From Monoraphidium neglectum (lineage: Eukaryota; Chlorophyta; Chlorophyceae; Sphaeropleales; Selenastraceae): a DNA stretch of 14,317 nucleotides. Location of the stretch: positions 1 through 14,317 of the forward strand of contig NW_014012205.1 of the NCBI RefSeq assembly GCF_000611645.1. Reading direction: 5' to 3'. Position 1 is the first letter of the stretch. The number at the start of each line of letters is the position of its first letter. This document shows positions 1-9,837 of this stretch, piece after piece. The position numbers were made by a program, and so were the translations under genes. The notes beneath the pieces are model-generated. The model was not told where the DNA came from. It saw nothing but the letters and a program-made list of their open reading frames with translations, and searched no databases.

Positions 1-2359
1 CTGGAGGCCCTGCGGCGGCGGCAGGGCCGCCGGCGCTGCGACTGTGAGCTCGACAGCGCCGTCCGGGTGCTGTTGCTCTGCGCGGCCGCAGGCGCAGCCG
101 CTGGCGCTCCGCTGCAGACGGGCGGCCGCCCGCGCTGCTGGCCCCGCCGCGGTCCCGCAGCCGGCGTCCCCCCCGCAGCCGCCGCGGCCGAGGGCCCGCC
201 GCTCTCCGCTCTCTTCCCGCCGCCTGCACAATCCGCGATGCCGCCCCGTCCAATCAGAGAGGCACGAGACGAAGCCCCCCAACCCAACAAAGCGGCCCCT
301 GAACCAGCGCCTGCCTGCACACCTGGAACGCGCGGAACAGGTTTACCTCCACCACGCGCCCGAACCGCGAGAACAGCGCGCGCACGCTGTCCTCCGTCGC
401 GCTGCGCAGCACGCGGGCGAAGAACACCTGCGGCGGCGGCGCCAGCAGCGGCGGGAGCGGCGGAAGTCGGCCTACGAAGCGGGCGCGGGCGGGCCGCCCT
501 CGGCGCAACGTACAGTCACCCGGGCGTGGGCAGCGCTCGCGCAGCTGGAACCCCCGGCCTCATCCCTGCGCCAGCGCCTGCGCGCCCCCCCTCCGCGTGA
601 CGTCAGCATGACGTCAGCACAAGACCCACCGTCCTGTCGTCCACGTCATCCTCTGCGTCCTTGCGGGCGCGCGGGTCAGGGTCCGCCAGCCTGGCGGTCA
701 GAGGGCCAGCAGCGCCCTCCTGCACAGACGCGTGTAGGGGCGAGCCGGCGTGAGGGCTGCCGCGGCCACGAGCGCCGGCGCCGCCAACGTCCCCGACGTG
801 TGCGGGGCTTTGAGGGCCCTGGCCCGTACACAGGCTTCATGACGGCGGCACAACACACACGTGTGCACGCGCCGTCCCTGTTGCTCGGACAATGCGCGCG
901 CGCACATACACACACGCACTCTCTCTGTCTCTCTGTCTCTCTCTGTCAACACAAACACATACACACGTGTACCGCACACGCATCCGCGTCCGCAGCCGCG
1001 CGCGCGCGCGCGGGCGCGCACCAGCGTGACCTTCCCACTGAGCGCCTCGACCGCCGCCAGCGCGTCCTGGTGCGACCCCATCGCCGCCACGCCGCAGCCC
1101 TGAGCCGCGGCCAGGGTGGTGGGGCGAGGCGGACAGTCGGTGGTCGGGTTTCGACCCGTGCGGCCGGCCCGCGCTCGCCGTCGCTCGCTCCCGCTTTGCT
1201 GCGCGCTGGCCAGGCCGGGCGAATCCCAAGCCGTAGCTCGCGCTCTCCCACCTTGCTCTCCCCAGTTTCTGGGTCGCGTGTAAGCGATAGCGACTCGACC
1301 ACGCCGCTCCTGCAGGCGGCGTGCACAGGGGGCGGCGCGCCGGGCAGCGCAAGTGTCGGCCGCGCGCCCGGCTCGAGAGGCGTCGGGCCCCAATGGACGC
1401 GCACGGCCGCGCAGGCCCCGCCGCGGTCAACCGGCGGGCGCCGCGAAGCCGCCTCCGAGCTCTCGCCTGTGTGCGGAGCGCGGGCGTTCGCCTGCCCTCC
1501 GTGACCCGCCGGAGCGGCACCTGCCACCCAGCCCAAGTTCTCTGTCCCGCCCCCACCGGCCAGCTGACCGCCCCGCTGATTCCATCCCTGCTGTGCCACC
1601 CGCTGCGCCGACCCGCCGCGCCCCGCGCCCGTCCGGCCGCTCGCCTGGCGAACAGCAGCTGCAGCTCCGACTCGCTGGCGCCGGGCGACGCCCCCGAAAA
1701 CACAACGTGGCGCACGTCATCCGCGGCCCCGGGCGACGGGTGGCGGCCGCGCGCGAAGCGAACCTGGGGGCCGCGTGCGTGCGCGGGATGTTATGAATGC
1801 AGGTGCGGCGGCAAGCGGGGCCCCGCGGCCCGGCCAGCGCGGCGCTGCGCACAAGGCCAGGGGACTGCCGCGCCCGCGCCCGCGCCCGCACCTCCAGCGG
1901 GCCGAGCGCGTTTGGCAGGTGGACGCGGTGGTCTAGGTGCTGTATGGCCGCCTGCGCCTCGTCGGTGGTCTCGTAGCCGACAAAGGCGCAGCCGCGCGAG
2001 AGGCCCGTGCTGCGCTCCCGCAGGATCATCACATCCCGGACCGCGCCCCACTGCGGGCGGGTATTGGGGGTGAGGCGGGGCGGCGAAGGCGGGAGGGGGA
2101 GGGGAGGTTGTAACTGGAGGGGAGCCACCCATTGCTCATCGGGGGGCTGCAGCGGGCCGGGCGAAGGGCGCGCCAGCGGCGTTGATACTGTGCGCCGCCC
2201 GCGCTACGCCCGTGCGGCATTCACCTGATCAAAAAGCGGTTTGATTTGGGCCTCGTTCATGCTTTTGGGGATGCCTGCCACATACAAGCGTGCCAGCTGA
2301 TCGTAGGGGGCGTTTGCATGGTCATCCCCGGAACTAAGCTCCTCCACGGGCTGAGTCAT
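1..2359 (-). CDS. Three-RRM RNA-binding protein (CELF/Bruno- or FCA-like), 3' partial, multi-exon
   Basis: Predicted RNA-binding protein, likely in splicing, translation or mRNA stability. Model: complement of 2225-2359, 1892-2050, 1645-1763, 1252-1309, 1022-1099, 630-719, 321-427 and <1-223, giving 323 codons to the edge. Frame is kept across every junction. RRM1 (about residues 24-103) has RNP2 LYVAGI and RNP1 RGCAFVGY. RRM2 (about 117-195) begins HVVFSGA and continues through VVESLSLTRDPETGESK and GCGVAAM to PLTARLAD. RRM3 (from 214) begins VFFARV, then DSVRALFSRFGRVVEVNLFR. RRM1-RRM2 spacing resembles CELF/Bruno and plant FCA proteins; RRM3 follows unusually soon. The ATG at 2359 has A at -3 and follows an in-frame stop near 2526. 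The last junction (320/223) is the least sure: I chose the donor that keeps a possible beta3-alpha2-beta4 (GCGTAAGP, AARAAARLQ, AVELTVAAP) in frame. The donor ending exon 3 is GC. The family is well supported, the exact orthology is not. Confidence 0.85.
898..1018. repeat. Compound simple-sequence tract inside an intron of the RRM gene
   Basis: It combines a CA-rich stretch (about 904-917), a CTCTCTGT-type tract (about 920-945), another CA-rich stretch (about 948-966) and an alternating CG run (about 999-1013). It lies within the 302-nt intron 720-1021. The CG run begins almost at the 5' splice site of that intron on the minus strand. The long frames read across it are low-complexity artefacts. 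Confidence 0.9.
1310..1644 (-). other. GC-AG intron in the RRM gene
   Basis: This intron splits RRM2 between LQLLFA and SGVVESL. The 5' splice site reads CGCCAG|GCGAGC, so GC replaces GT; the 3' site is CGCCTGCAG|GAGC. The phase (2 nt left, 1 nt right) rebuilds an Arg codon and a continuous RRM. No nearby GT gives an equally good RRM. Confidence 0.65.
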
Positions 2360-2560
2360 ACTGGCCAATGATAAGCCTACGACCGCACTGCCGATCGCCT
2401 CCAGTGGAGCCTCCAGAGGCGAGACGGTCGGCCCGCCCTGCGGCGAGCTGCCGCTGTGGGCCTCCAGGACCGCTGATTTAGAAACAATGCCTGATACAAA
2501 TCCTTCGACTAAGCTGCGCCCCCGCTAGGAATGTGATCACTTACGCCCAACACTGGCATG
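2360..2560 (-). promoter_or_regulatory. Leader of the RRM gene with a candidate 5' intron
   Basis: On the minus strand a textbook donor, TTGGGC|GTAAGT, has its GT at 2544-2543. Acceptor-like TTTGTATCAG and TCTAAATCAG follow near 2460-2480. An intron here would remove the in-frame stop near 2526 and could add N-terminal residues before the chosen ATG at 2359. A strong start context (AAAAATGGCG) lies near 2563-2568, but no pairing with a sensible intron length keeps it in frame. I therefore treat this as a probable 5' UTR intron. Confidence 0.4.
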
Positions 2561-4837
2561 CCGCCATTTTTGTTCCTATCAATGATATTGAGACCAACCA
2601 AGTGATTCAAGTGAATCAAGACATCGACGCCCGCGCCATAGCCCGCACCGCAACATGGGGGCGCACGCCTCGACTCATAGCCCCTAGCGCCATGCCGAGG
2701 CCCCCAGCTTGGGCAGGGTCGAATGGGGTCCGCTAACATGTGACATCATATACAGCTGGCAGTTTATCCAGTGAATCTTGCTCCACTACTGCACCAGGCA
2801 GGCCCTTGTGCAACTTAAGTCGGTTGCGTCGGCGGCCCCACCCTTGCTGTGCGATTACGTCCAGGAGCCAGCCCCAAAACTGCAAGGGAAGCAGCGGGTC
2901 CCTGCGGCAACCCGAAGCAGACCCTGATCACAGCGTCACCTCCCATTTGATAACGATCCAAAGGCCTACTCTGATGCAGGGATCCAGGCATGTCCCCGGC
3001 CCCCCCAATTACATGCGGCGGCTGGGTGCAAGTGCAAGACTAGAGAGAGATTTGCTTGGGCTTGGTTTGTTTATGCATGTCCCACGCGCGCCCAGAGCCC
3101 CTCCCGGTGTGAGACGCCCACCGAGTGGCTTGACTCAGCTTCTTTTTGGAATATCTGTGTGGCCACGCCAGGAGCGGGGCCAACAAGGGCGCGCCGCGTG
3201 CTGCTGGCCATGCGTACCCCCACGTATCAAATGTGTGATACGAGACAGCGCCCCGGCCTCTGTGCGCCCCGGCCTTGCGCTCCTGACACCTCCCTGCCAT
3301 CACAGTGATTCCAAAAGCTCTGGTTGGATTGAACCTGTTACACATCCAGACGAGTGATGGCGCAGCGTGTGGCCTTGAAGCCTCGCTCTTCAGGCGCCAG
3401 GCGCAGTCCTGAGACAAATGGTTAGTAAGCCCACAGCCGTGGCGGTCCGCGAGGTGCCTCGCGAAACCGCGTGTTGGCTGGACGGGAAAACTTCAAGTGC
3501 TGTCGTGGTGCCATGCACAGAGGGGGGTCACATGCAAGCGAAGATGTCAAAAGGGGGGCCTCAGCCGGGCCCTCGATTTGGGCACAGTGCATCCTGTGCG
3601 CCCCATGGCATTTAGCGGTGCGGCAAAGGGCGCGATACAGCAGCGGTAACAATAGGGGCGGCGACCCGCCACAGCGAGCCGCAAGCGACCACGCGGCACC
3701 GGCAAATGCGTTCGTCGGCGCGGGGTGCGGAGCGCGGCAGGAGGGGGGCTCCTCGCCATCAGGCACGTCGCCGGGCCCGGGGGCCAGACACGCGCGTCAG
3801 ACAAGCCAGGTGGCGGGACAAACCGCGGGTGCACTATAGACGGCGCGCGGCGCGCGCCGCTCGGCGGCGCGCGACGGCGGCAGAGAGCTGGGAAAGGGTG
3901 GTGGTGGTGGTGGTGCCGTGGCCTCCTGCCCCGCCGGCCCCACAGGGGGACAACGGATCAGGGCCTGAGACGGAGCGGCGCCACGCACGCCTTGGCAGGG
4001 TGCGTGTGCTATGTCGCGCCTGTGAGGGCGCGCAGCCGTTTGCGTACGCACACGGGGGCCAGCCAGCTGCCCGTCAAACTGCGGTTGGCTTGCCTCTCAA
4101 AACTGATGGCCGCCAAGGTGCGCGGCGGCGCTCAGAAGCCGCAGGGAAAAGAGCAGGCCCCGCCGCGCGCCCCACCAGGCGCAGGCGCCCCTCGAGCGCG
4201 TTGGCCGCGCCGCGGGGCGCGAGCTCTCATAGGGCCGGGGCACGCCCGCCAGCCCCAATATCGGGAAGCGGGCGCGCCCTCCGTTTAATAGCGGGTGTTT
4301 TTCAAAGATTCGGCACCCCCCCTCCCCCGCGCGGAAGGCCTCACGGAGGGGCCCACGCCGCCGCACGGGGTGAGGGGGCCCGCCGCGCGGCCGCCGCTGG
4401 CGCCAGCGGCCGCGCGGAGTTGGTCGCCACGGGGTCGGCGCTCGCATTGGCAAGAGCGCCCGGTGAAAAATGCCGGGGCGGGGCAGCCCCCTGTGCACGG
4501 GGCGCCCGGCCCCATGGGGAGTGGGTGGGTTCCGTTGGGGACGGGGGCAGCAACTTTGAGGCCTCTCGAGCTTCCCCCCGTAAAAACGGCCGCGTTGGGG
4601 GCGCGGCATGGCGCGGCCGCACGCCGCGCCCAGCGCGCCGGGGGGGTGGGGGGACATTGAGCGCGCAAGGGGCGGCCGCGGGGCCGCGGCGCCGGGACGG
4701 GAATCCCTAGAAATGCCAAAAATAGCACGGCAGTTTGCAAGGCACACCGTGCGGAACGCGCTCGCGCACGTCTCAGGGCGCAGACTTCATCGGCCAGCTG
4801 CAATGACAGTGCAGCATCCCCAGGTTCCCCATCATGG
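2561..4837. other. Intergenic region without a supported gene
   Basis: About 2.3 kb separates the RRM gene leader from the stop codon of the downstream-facing zinc-finger gene. The left part (about 2530-3640) is less GC-rich than its surroundings; from about 3650 it is extremely GC-rich. Open frames of up to 334 codons occur, but they show no recognisable motif or domain and only GC-driven Arg, Ala, Gly and Pro composition. A GGT/GTG run lies at 3897-3915. The right end must contain the 3' UTR of the zinc-finger gene, yet I saw no TGTAA (TTACA on plus) in 4000-4837. TTACA occurs at 3009-3013 and 3338-3342. Confidence 0.6.
4383..4417. repeat. Long GC palindrome (hairpin/cruciform)
   Basis: An 18-nt perfect palindrome, GCCGCTGGCGCCAGCGGC (4393-4410), has its centre at 4401/4402. 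After skipping 4390-4392 on the left, a further 7 bp pair (4383-4389 with 4411-4417). It sits about 420 nt beyond the stop codon of the ankyrin/zinc-finger gene, possibly in its 3' UTR. In transcript form it would be a very stable stem. Some of this may be chance in such GC-rich DNA. Confidence 0.6.
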
Positions 4838-7651
4838 TCACAGGCGCCCGAGGCAGAGGGCGGACCCGGCCAGCAGCTGCCGCTGCAGCTGCTCCTGCTG
4901 CAGCGCCGCCAGCGCCGCGGGGCTGCCCGCCGCGAGCTCGAGCTCAAACAGCTGCTGCGCCCGCTGCCGGGCTTGCGCCTGCGCCTGCTCATGCTGCCAC
5001 AGCGCCACCGCCGCGGCCTCCGCCTGGAGTGTGAGCAAGTGCTGGTGGTGGCGCGCCGCGAGCCACGCCGCGCCGTCAGCGCCGAGGTCTGCCCCCGGCC
5101 CAGGGGGCAGCTGCGGCTGCGCCGCCGCCGCCGCCGCTGCGCCGAACAGCGCCGCGGCGGCCGCGTCGCGCGCGGCGGCGAAGGCCGCGGCGTACGGGGC
5201 TGAGGGGTCGGCCGGCGGCGGCAGGGACATGGGCAGCGCGCTGCTGAAGGGCGCGGCGGCGGCCCATGGCGCCAGCCCCAGGTCTGAATGGATGCCAAAC
5301 GCGCCGCAATCGCTAAAGCTTCCCAAGTGCGATGACGCAGAGAAAAGCCCCAGGTCCTCTGCAGAGCCTGGCAGCAGCGGGGATGCGGCGGCCACGCAGG
5401 CCACGGGCGCCGCGGCGGCGCCCTTGGCAGGCCCAGCGGCGGCCGCGTAGGCCGCGAGCAGCGCGGACGACGGGCTGTGCTCTAGCCCGCGCTTGTCCCG
5501 CGGCATCGACGTAGCCATGGGCGCCGAGGCTGGCGCGACGGGAGACGGCCCCTTGGCCGGCCCTGGGGACGCTGCCCGCGGCGCGGCCCCAACGGCCGGC
5601 GAACCGCACCGGCTGCCGCCCCGGCCGCTGGCGCCGCCACCGCCGCCGCCACCCTTGCCCGCATTGGCTGCTGCGCCCTTGACGGGCGGCGAGGGCGCGC
5701 GTCCGCTGGCGCCGGCGCGGGCCGGCGCCGCAGCGGGGGAGGGCGCCGCAGGCTTAGGGTCCGCGCTTGCGTCAGTGCACGAAGACGTGCGAGACATGGT
5801 GCCCTCCTCACCGACCATGCTGGCAGCTGCGTGGGCGCGCGAGATGGGGGAAGGAGGGGGGAGGGAGGGGTGTTCATGTTGAGGGCCGAGGCCGCTGAGC
5901 GACGGGCGCACGACAGTCATCCCGGTTGGCACGCGGCCAGCGAGCTGGCAAATTCGGCAGCCACGGGGTCGCGTGTGAGCGCCAGTGGCAAGCAGGGCCA
6001 GCAGGGCCAGCGGCGCACCTGACGCATCTGAAGGGTCGCCATCCTCCGCCTGCACCTCGGGGCCGTCGGAGGCGCGCAGCTGCGCGTCGCCGTGCGCGAA
6101 GAAACACACCCGGCGCGCGCAGCCGGGGCCGTCCTTGCAGAGCTGCGTCCTGTAGCGGCTGGGGTGCAGCCAGCACTCGAACACGCCGTGGCCGTACGTG
6201 CACTCGTCGCCGCGCTTGCAGACGCCCTTTGGGGGGGGCACGCACATGCCATGTGTGAGTGTGTCAGAGGCGGCTGGGCGGCGGTTGCAACCAGCGCACG
6301 CCAAATGCATCGTTGCCGCCAAGCCCCGCCCTGCCCCGTACAACAGCACACCTTGCGGAAGTCTGGGCAGGCGACCCCGGTGTATGTGAACACTCGAGGG
6401 TCGCGGCGGCGTGCCTTTTCTCCTGCAGAGACGCGTGCGCAGGCGCAGGGGCACACACGTGAAGGCCAGGCCAGGGGCAATGCAGCAAGGGCACAACGGC
6501 GGCGGCAGGCTGGGCAGCGCCAGGCCGCGGTGATCCTGAAGCAGCAGATCCACAGCGTGATAGCGGCAAGCGGGCGGGCAGAGGCTTTTGCGCACCTGGG
6601 TGCGCAAAGGGGCACTCGGTCCAGTCGTGCGCCTCCTCGTTGGGGCAGTCTGCCACCTGCGCAAGGGCCACAGTTCCATGGTGCCGCCGTGGGAACAGGA
6701 CAAGCGAGATGCTGACGTTGTCACAGATGCGAGCCTTTTGCGCCCCACATGCAGAAAGTGGTTCTACCCGGGCCCGACGCAAGGACGACAGTGACCCACG
6801 GCATGGTACGATGCACGCGCCATGCATTTCACTTGCTGACATGAGTGAGCGCTCGGGGCCTTACCTTGAAGGCATACATTCTGAATTCGTCAGACGAGTA
6901 CTCAGGCAGGTTCAACTGGCTGTCACGCGCCTGGGGTGGCGGCGGCCGACGGCAGGGGGAAACGGGGGAGCACTGGGGCGCTGAGGCCAGGGCTTTGAGG
7001 CGAGCGTGGGCAATGCCATGGCATGGCGGCCGGTGCAGGGCTGCAGCACAAGCGCTGGTGCGATAGCCAACTCCGCCGTGCATGGCCGACAGCCCCAGGG
7101 AGGGCGAGACTGGCGAGCGCACTGCTGTCGAGCAACGCGCTCGGCCAGCTCGGCAGCGGATTTAGCAAGGTACAAACGGAATGGACCATGCGGGTTCCGA
7201 GTAAGGCAGGCGAGGGCACGCACACCAAGCGCAAAAGATCAGTGGGATCGTGCCCCGCGCCAACTTGCCCCCTCACGTGGGACAGCAGGAGGTCTACGGG
7301 CTTCCTGCCAAGCGAGTCCCTGAGCTCTCTGTCGGCACCTGCCTCGAGCAGAACGGCGAGCACCTCGGAGAGGCTCTCCGGCCTGCCCCCGCACACGCTG
7401 TGCAGGGGCGTGGCCTTGTCGTCCGGCGAGACGGCATTTGGATCAGCTCCTGCTCGAATCAAAAAGCGGGCTGCCTCCACCGCGCCGTGGAATGCTGCTA
7501 CATGGAGGAGGGACCGCCGTGCCGCTGCGCTCGACGACCCCGGAGCCCTCCAGTGCACCCAGGCCGATACGTTGGCCCTAAGGACAGCACTGAGCTGGGC
7601 AGACCCGGCGGAGAAGGCCTGGACGACGGCGGAGGCGTCCAGCGAGCTCAT
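4838..7651 (-). CDS. Ankyrin-repeat tandem CCCH zinc-finger protein (plant RR-TZF, ANK subclass)
   Basis: Predicted RNA-binding regulator of mRNA turnover; land-plant relatives (AtTZF7-11 type) shuttle between nucleus and cytoplasm and enter processing bodies and stress granules. Model: complement of 7277-7651, 6865-6930, 6596-6656, 6352-6422, 6019-6226 and 4838-5826; 589 aa, all phases agree. Two ankyrin repeats lie at about residues 47-73 (SLLHVAAFHGAVEAARFLI) and 80-120 (ATPLHSVCGG...LLEAGADRELRD). The RR region has SSDEFRMYAFK, HDWTECPFAHPG and EKARRRDPR. The tandem fingers are C186-x7-C194-x5-C200-x3-H204, 16 residues, then C221-x5-C227-x4-C232-x3-H236, the exact family spacing, with GVFECWLHPSRYRTQ between. 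The C-terminus is Ala/Gly/Pro-rich, ending in a Gln/Ala-rich probably helical stretch. The frame extends upstream to 7885, but a strong acceptor at 7695 suggests that part is intron or leader, so I chose the ATG at 7651. Confidence 0.9.
5827..6018 (-). other. Stop-free intron of 192 nt (3 x 64) in the ANK-TZF gene
   Basis: Donor GCGTCAG|GTGCGC and acceptor CCCACGCAG|CTGCC enclose a strong polypyrimidine tract (CCCTCC...CTTCCCCC) near the 3' end. Splicing at phase 1 gives DAS-A-ASMVGEEG. The intron is a multiple of three and has no in-frame stop, so retention would insert 64 residues just after the second zinc finger. Confidence 0.7.
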
Positions 7652-7900
7652 GTGCTCGTGTGTGGGCCCTCTCGGGTACAAAAGGCCTCCTCGGCTGCGA
7701 AAAAAATAGAGCGAAAACTGAATGGGTATGGGGATGGGGGCACGGAGCCACCTGGCCAAAGGGGGGACGCCCGAGATTTCGACCTGCAAAATATCACTGG
7801 GTGGCACGCCCGGCCACAGCCAAATGAAAGGAGACTCGAGTAGCCCACAAAAGGGGTCCCCAAGCATGCAACCGTTCTTCAGCATGCTTCGCCTGCGCCG
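7652..7900 (-). promoter_or_regulatory. Leader of the ANK-TZF gene with a strong 3' splice site
   Basis: On the minus strand CTCTATTTTTTTCGCAG|CCGAGG is the best polypyrimidine-AG site seen in the window, with the exon starting at 7694, only 43 nt before the chosen ATG. This suggests a 5' UTR intron; its donor could not be fixed. If the site is not used, an in-frame start at 7885 would add 78 residues with no recognisable domain. Confidence 0.5.
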
Positions 7901-8279
7901 GCATGGCCGCCGGCGCCCTTTGGCTCAGCTGCGGGGCCACCATGTGCGGTGCCTGGATGCGGATGGCGGCAAACCACCATTTCTAGTCGCCTGTCCGTGC
8001 GCAACCGCTCTGTTTGTGATTAAAATTACTGGTGAGACAACGCAACACTGGCAAAGCAGGGCTGTGCTGGCCAGCTGCGTGGCAGTTTTTGGCTGCACAG
8101 GGGCTGGATTGCTTGCTGCTGCAGCCACAGCTGTGCGCAGAGATATCCCAATCGGGACATGTCATGCATGGCATATCGCCATAACAGAAACTTCGCTCAC
8201 AGCACCAATACGACATCACCATGCCAAATGCCGTCACAAACGGACAGTGCGCACAGGTACAGTAGCACACACAGCGGGC

Positions 8280-8319
8280 TCAGCGACACGTGTGAACGTG
8301 TGTTTGGGTCAGCGACACG
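8280..8319. promoter_or_regulatory. Paired 11-nt direct repeat with a CACGTG box
   Basis: TCAGCGACACG occurs at 8280-8290 and again at 8309-8319, 29 nt apart. The first copy runs into CACGTG (8287-8292), the core of G-box/E-box sites bound by bZIP and bHLH factors. A regulatory role is inference from position in the divergent intergenic region. Confidence 0.3.
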
Positions 8320-9368
8320 GGTGTTTTTTGTAACGTTAGTTGCGAAATACGAACATGTGCTCGCGCATTCATCAATATCCGCCAGCATCTTCGCAAGGGC
8401 TTGTGCGGGTTTGAACCAGCATCCACCAAGCAAGCAGGCCGGCCGCCTGCTCTCCAGCCGGCCCCGCCTATCATCGCATCATGGGATGCCCATGCGCAGA
8501 CGAGCGACATGGCGCCCCTGCAGCCGAGGCAAGGGCCACCAGGGTCGATGTGAGCTGCTATTGGCTGGGCGCGCATCGACGCGCCACTTGAGGCTGCCAT
8601 AGGCTCCGGCTTGTCCAGTTCGTGCTGCTGGAGGGATGCGCAGCCCGTTGGGAGCGGTGATAGGGGTAAGCGTGGTGCATGCGCGGGGCCGGGCGATTGA
8701 CCTCAGGATGGGGGCCTGCGAGGTGCGCACACAGCTTCATTGGTCTGGCTCAACACACAATATTCCAGCAGCCCCGGTGCCCACCAAGCACACTGCGGTA
8801 GCAAACTCAAGTCTCAAGCCCACATTGTGCCCTGCCCACCTTTTACATCACACTTCTCAACCCGCAACCGCAGACCAAAACTTGGTAGAAACATTCTCGA
8901 CCAAGCTGGTGTGCTTTGCCTCATTGCATGTTTCACTGACCACCTACCTGACCGAGCAGGGTCCAGCTGTTTTACTTGCTACGCATCCATCCTGATCACG
9001 GGCTGCACGTGTGCTGAATCCTGCTTTTCGGTCTGCTCGACAGCGATTGCCAAATTCAGAGGGGCAAGTTGAGATGCGTGATGGCGCCAATGCGAACCAC
9101 CCGCTCCCCCCTTTGACACCCAGGCATGGACCCCTGCAAGGCCGTCCCTGTCGTGCCCTCTTGCCCTCGCCACACGGCCTCCGTGTACCACACAAATCGC
9201 GCTGCAGAACCCATTTCTGCGCACCGCGCAGCAACAGTTTCACGGCACCTGGTGCGAGCTTGGCGACTCAACTTGTGCAACAAGCTCTCGAGCAGGCCGC
9301 CGTCCCTCGCAATCTTGCAGTGGTTGCGCAGAGGCGGCCGCCACCGCTTACGACAAGTATTAAATCTC

Positions 9369-9386
9369 ATTGATCAGTCGATCAAT
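9369..9386. repeat. Inverted repeat ATTGATC-4-GATCAAT
   Basis: Perfect 7-bp arms are separated by AGTC. It lies about 450 nt upstream of the plus-strand zinc-finger start. The size suits a dimeric DNA-binding protein site, but nothing identifies a binder. Confidence 0.35.
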
Positions 9387-9837
9387 CACCCGCCACAGGA
9401 AATCGTGGAACAGTGAGCTCAGAACGCGCCGTTCGGGGCCCCAGGCACGAGCAGCCCGTTGGGGGCGTGATCTCGAATATCAGTACGATTTATGCTGCTT
9501 CCTTGAGTTGCAGGTGGGCTGGGTGACGAATGTTGTCCCGCTGTCCGTCCCCGGGGCTGACCCGCCGGGCAATGCCTCCTCGGCCCATTCACTGACGCTC
9601 AACGTTGTGTAGGTGCTTTGATGCGCTGTCAATCAGGCGCTGTGCGCGTCTTGGGCCGTTTACGCGGTGTTCCCACTGTGCTGCTGACACCGTCGAGAGC
9701 GTGATACTGGCGGTGCACGCCAGGGGGGCTGACATGCAGACTGCCCGCGCGCCCACCCCCGCCTGGGACATGCGGCTAATCCATTGCAGGTTATCGTAGC
9801 AACAGTCCAGGCCCATAGGATCCCTAGTTGGCGCTGC

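Larger units (their letters stand above)
7901..9837. promoter_or_regulatory. Divergent promoter region between the two zinc-finger genes
   Basis: About 2 kb, less GC-rich than the coding parts, lies between two head-to-head genes and should hold both promoters and leaders. Open frames here are short and show no domain. A candidate 5' UTR intron for the plus-strand gene runs from GTTGCAG|GTGGGC (GT at 9514) to CCATTGCAG (ending 9789), with a branch-like GGCTAAT at 9774-9780. No clear TATA element was identified. Confidence 0.45.

Noticed and set aside
44..1504. 486-codon plus-strand open frame
   Set aside because: It is antisense to the RRM exons and runs through a microsatellite; Arg/Ala/Pro-rich with no domain. 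Such frames are expected at this GC content.
2740..3357. 205-codon plus-strand frame in the less GC-rich part of the intergenic region
   Set aside because: No domain, signal or repeat could be seen, and no splice-compatible extension; probably chance.
3706..4710. 334-codon plus-strand open frame in the intergenic region
   Set aside because: Only Arg, Ala, Gly and Pro enrichment, no motif and no conserved-looking segment; it overlaps equally long frames on the opposite strand.
4608..5450. 280-codon plus-strand frame
   Set aside because: Antisense shadow of the last exon of the ANK-TZF gene; its Ser/Ala/Cys runs mirror the Gln/Ala repeats of the real protein.
7277..7885. Longer N-terminus for the ANK-TZF protein starting at 7885
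   Set aside because: The added 78 residues show no domain and include the T7-CGCAG acceptor, better explained as leader intron and UTR. Kept only as an alternative.
8395..8435. tRNA T-arm-like GGTTCAAACC on the minus strand
   Set aside because: The flanking bases do not form the 5-bp T stem, and no matching acceptor or anticodon arm was found.
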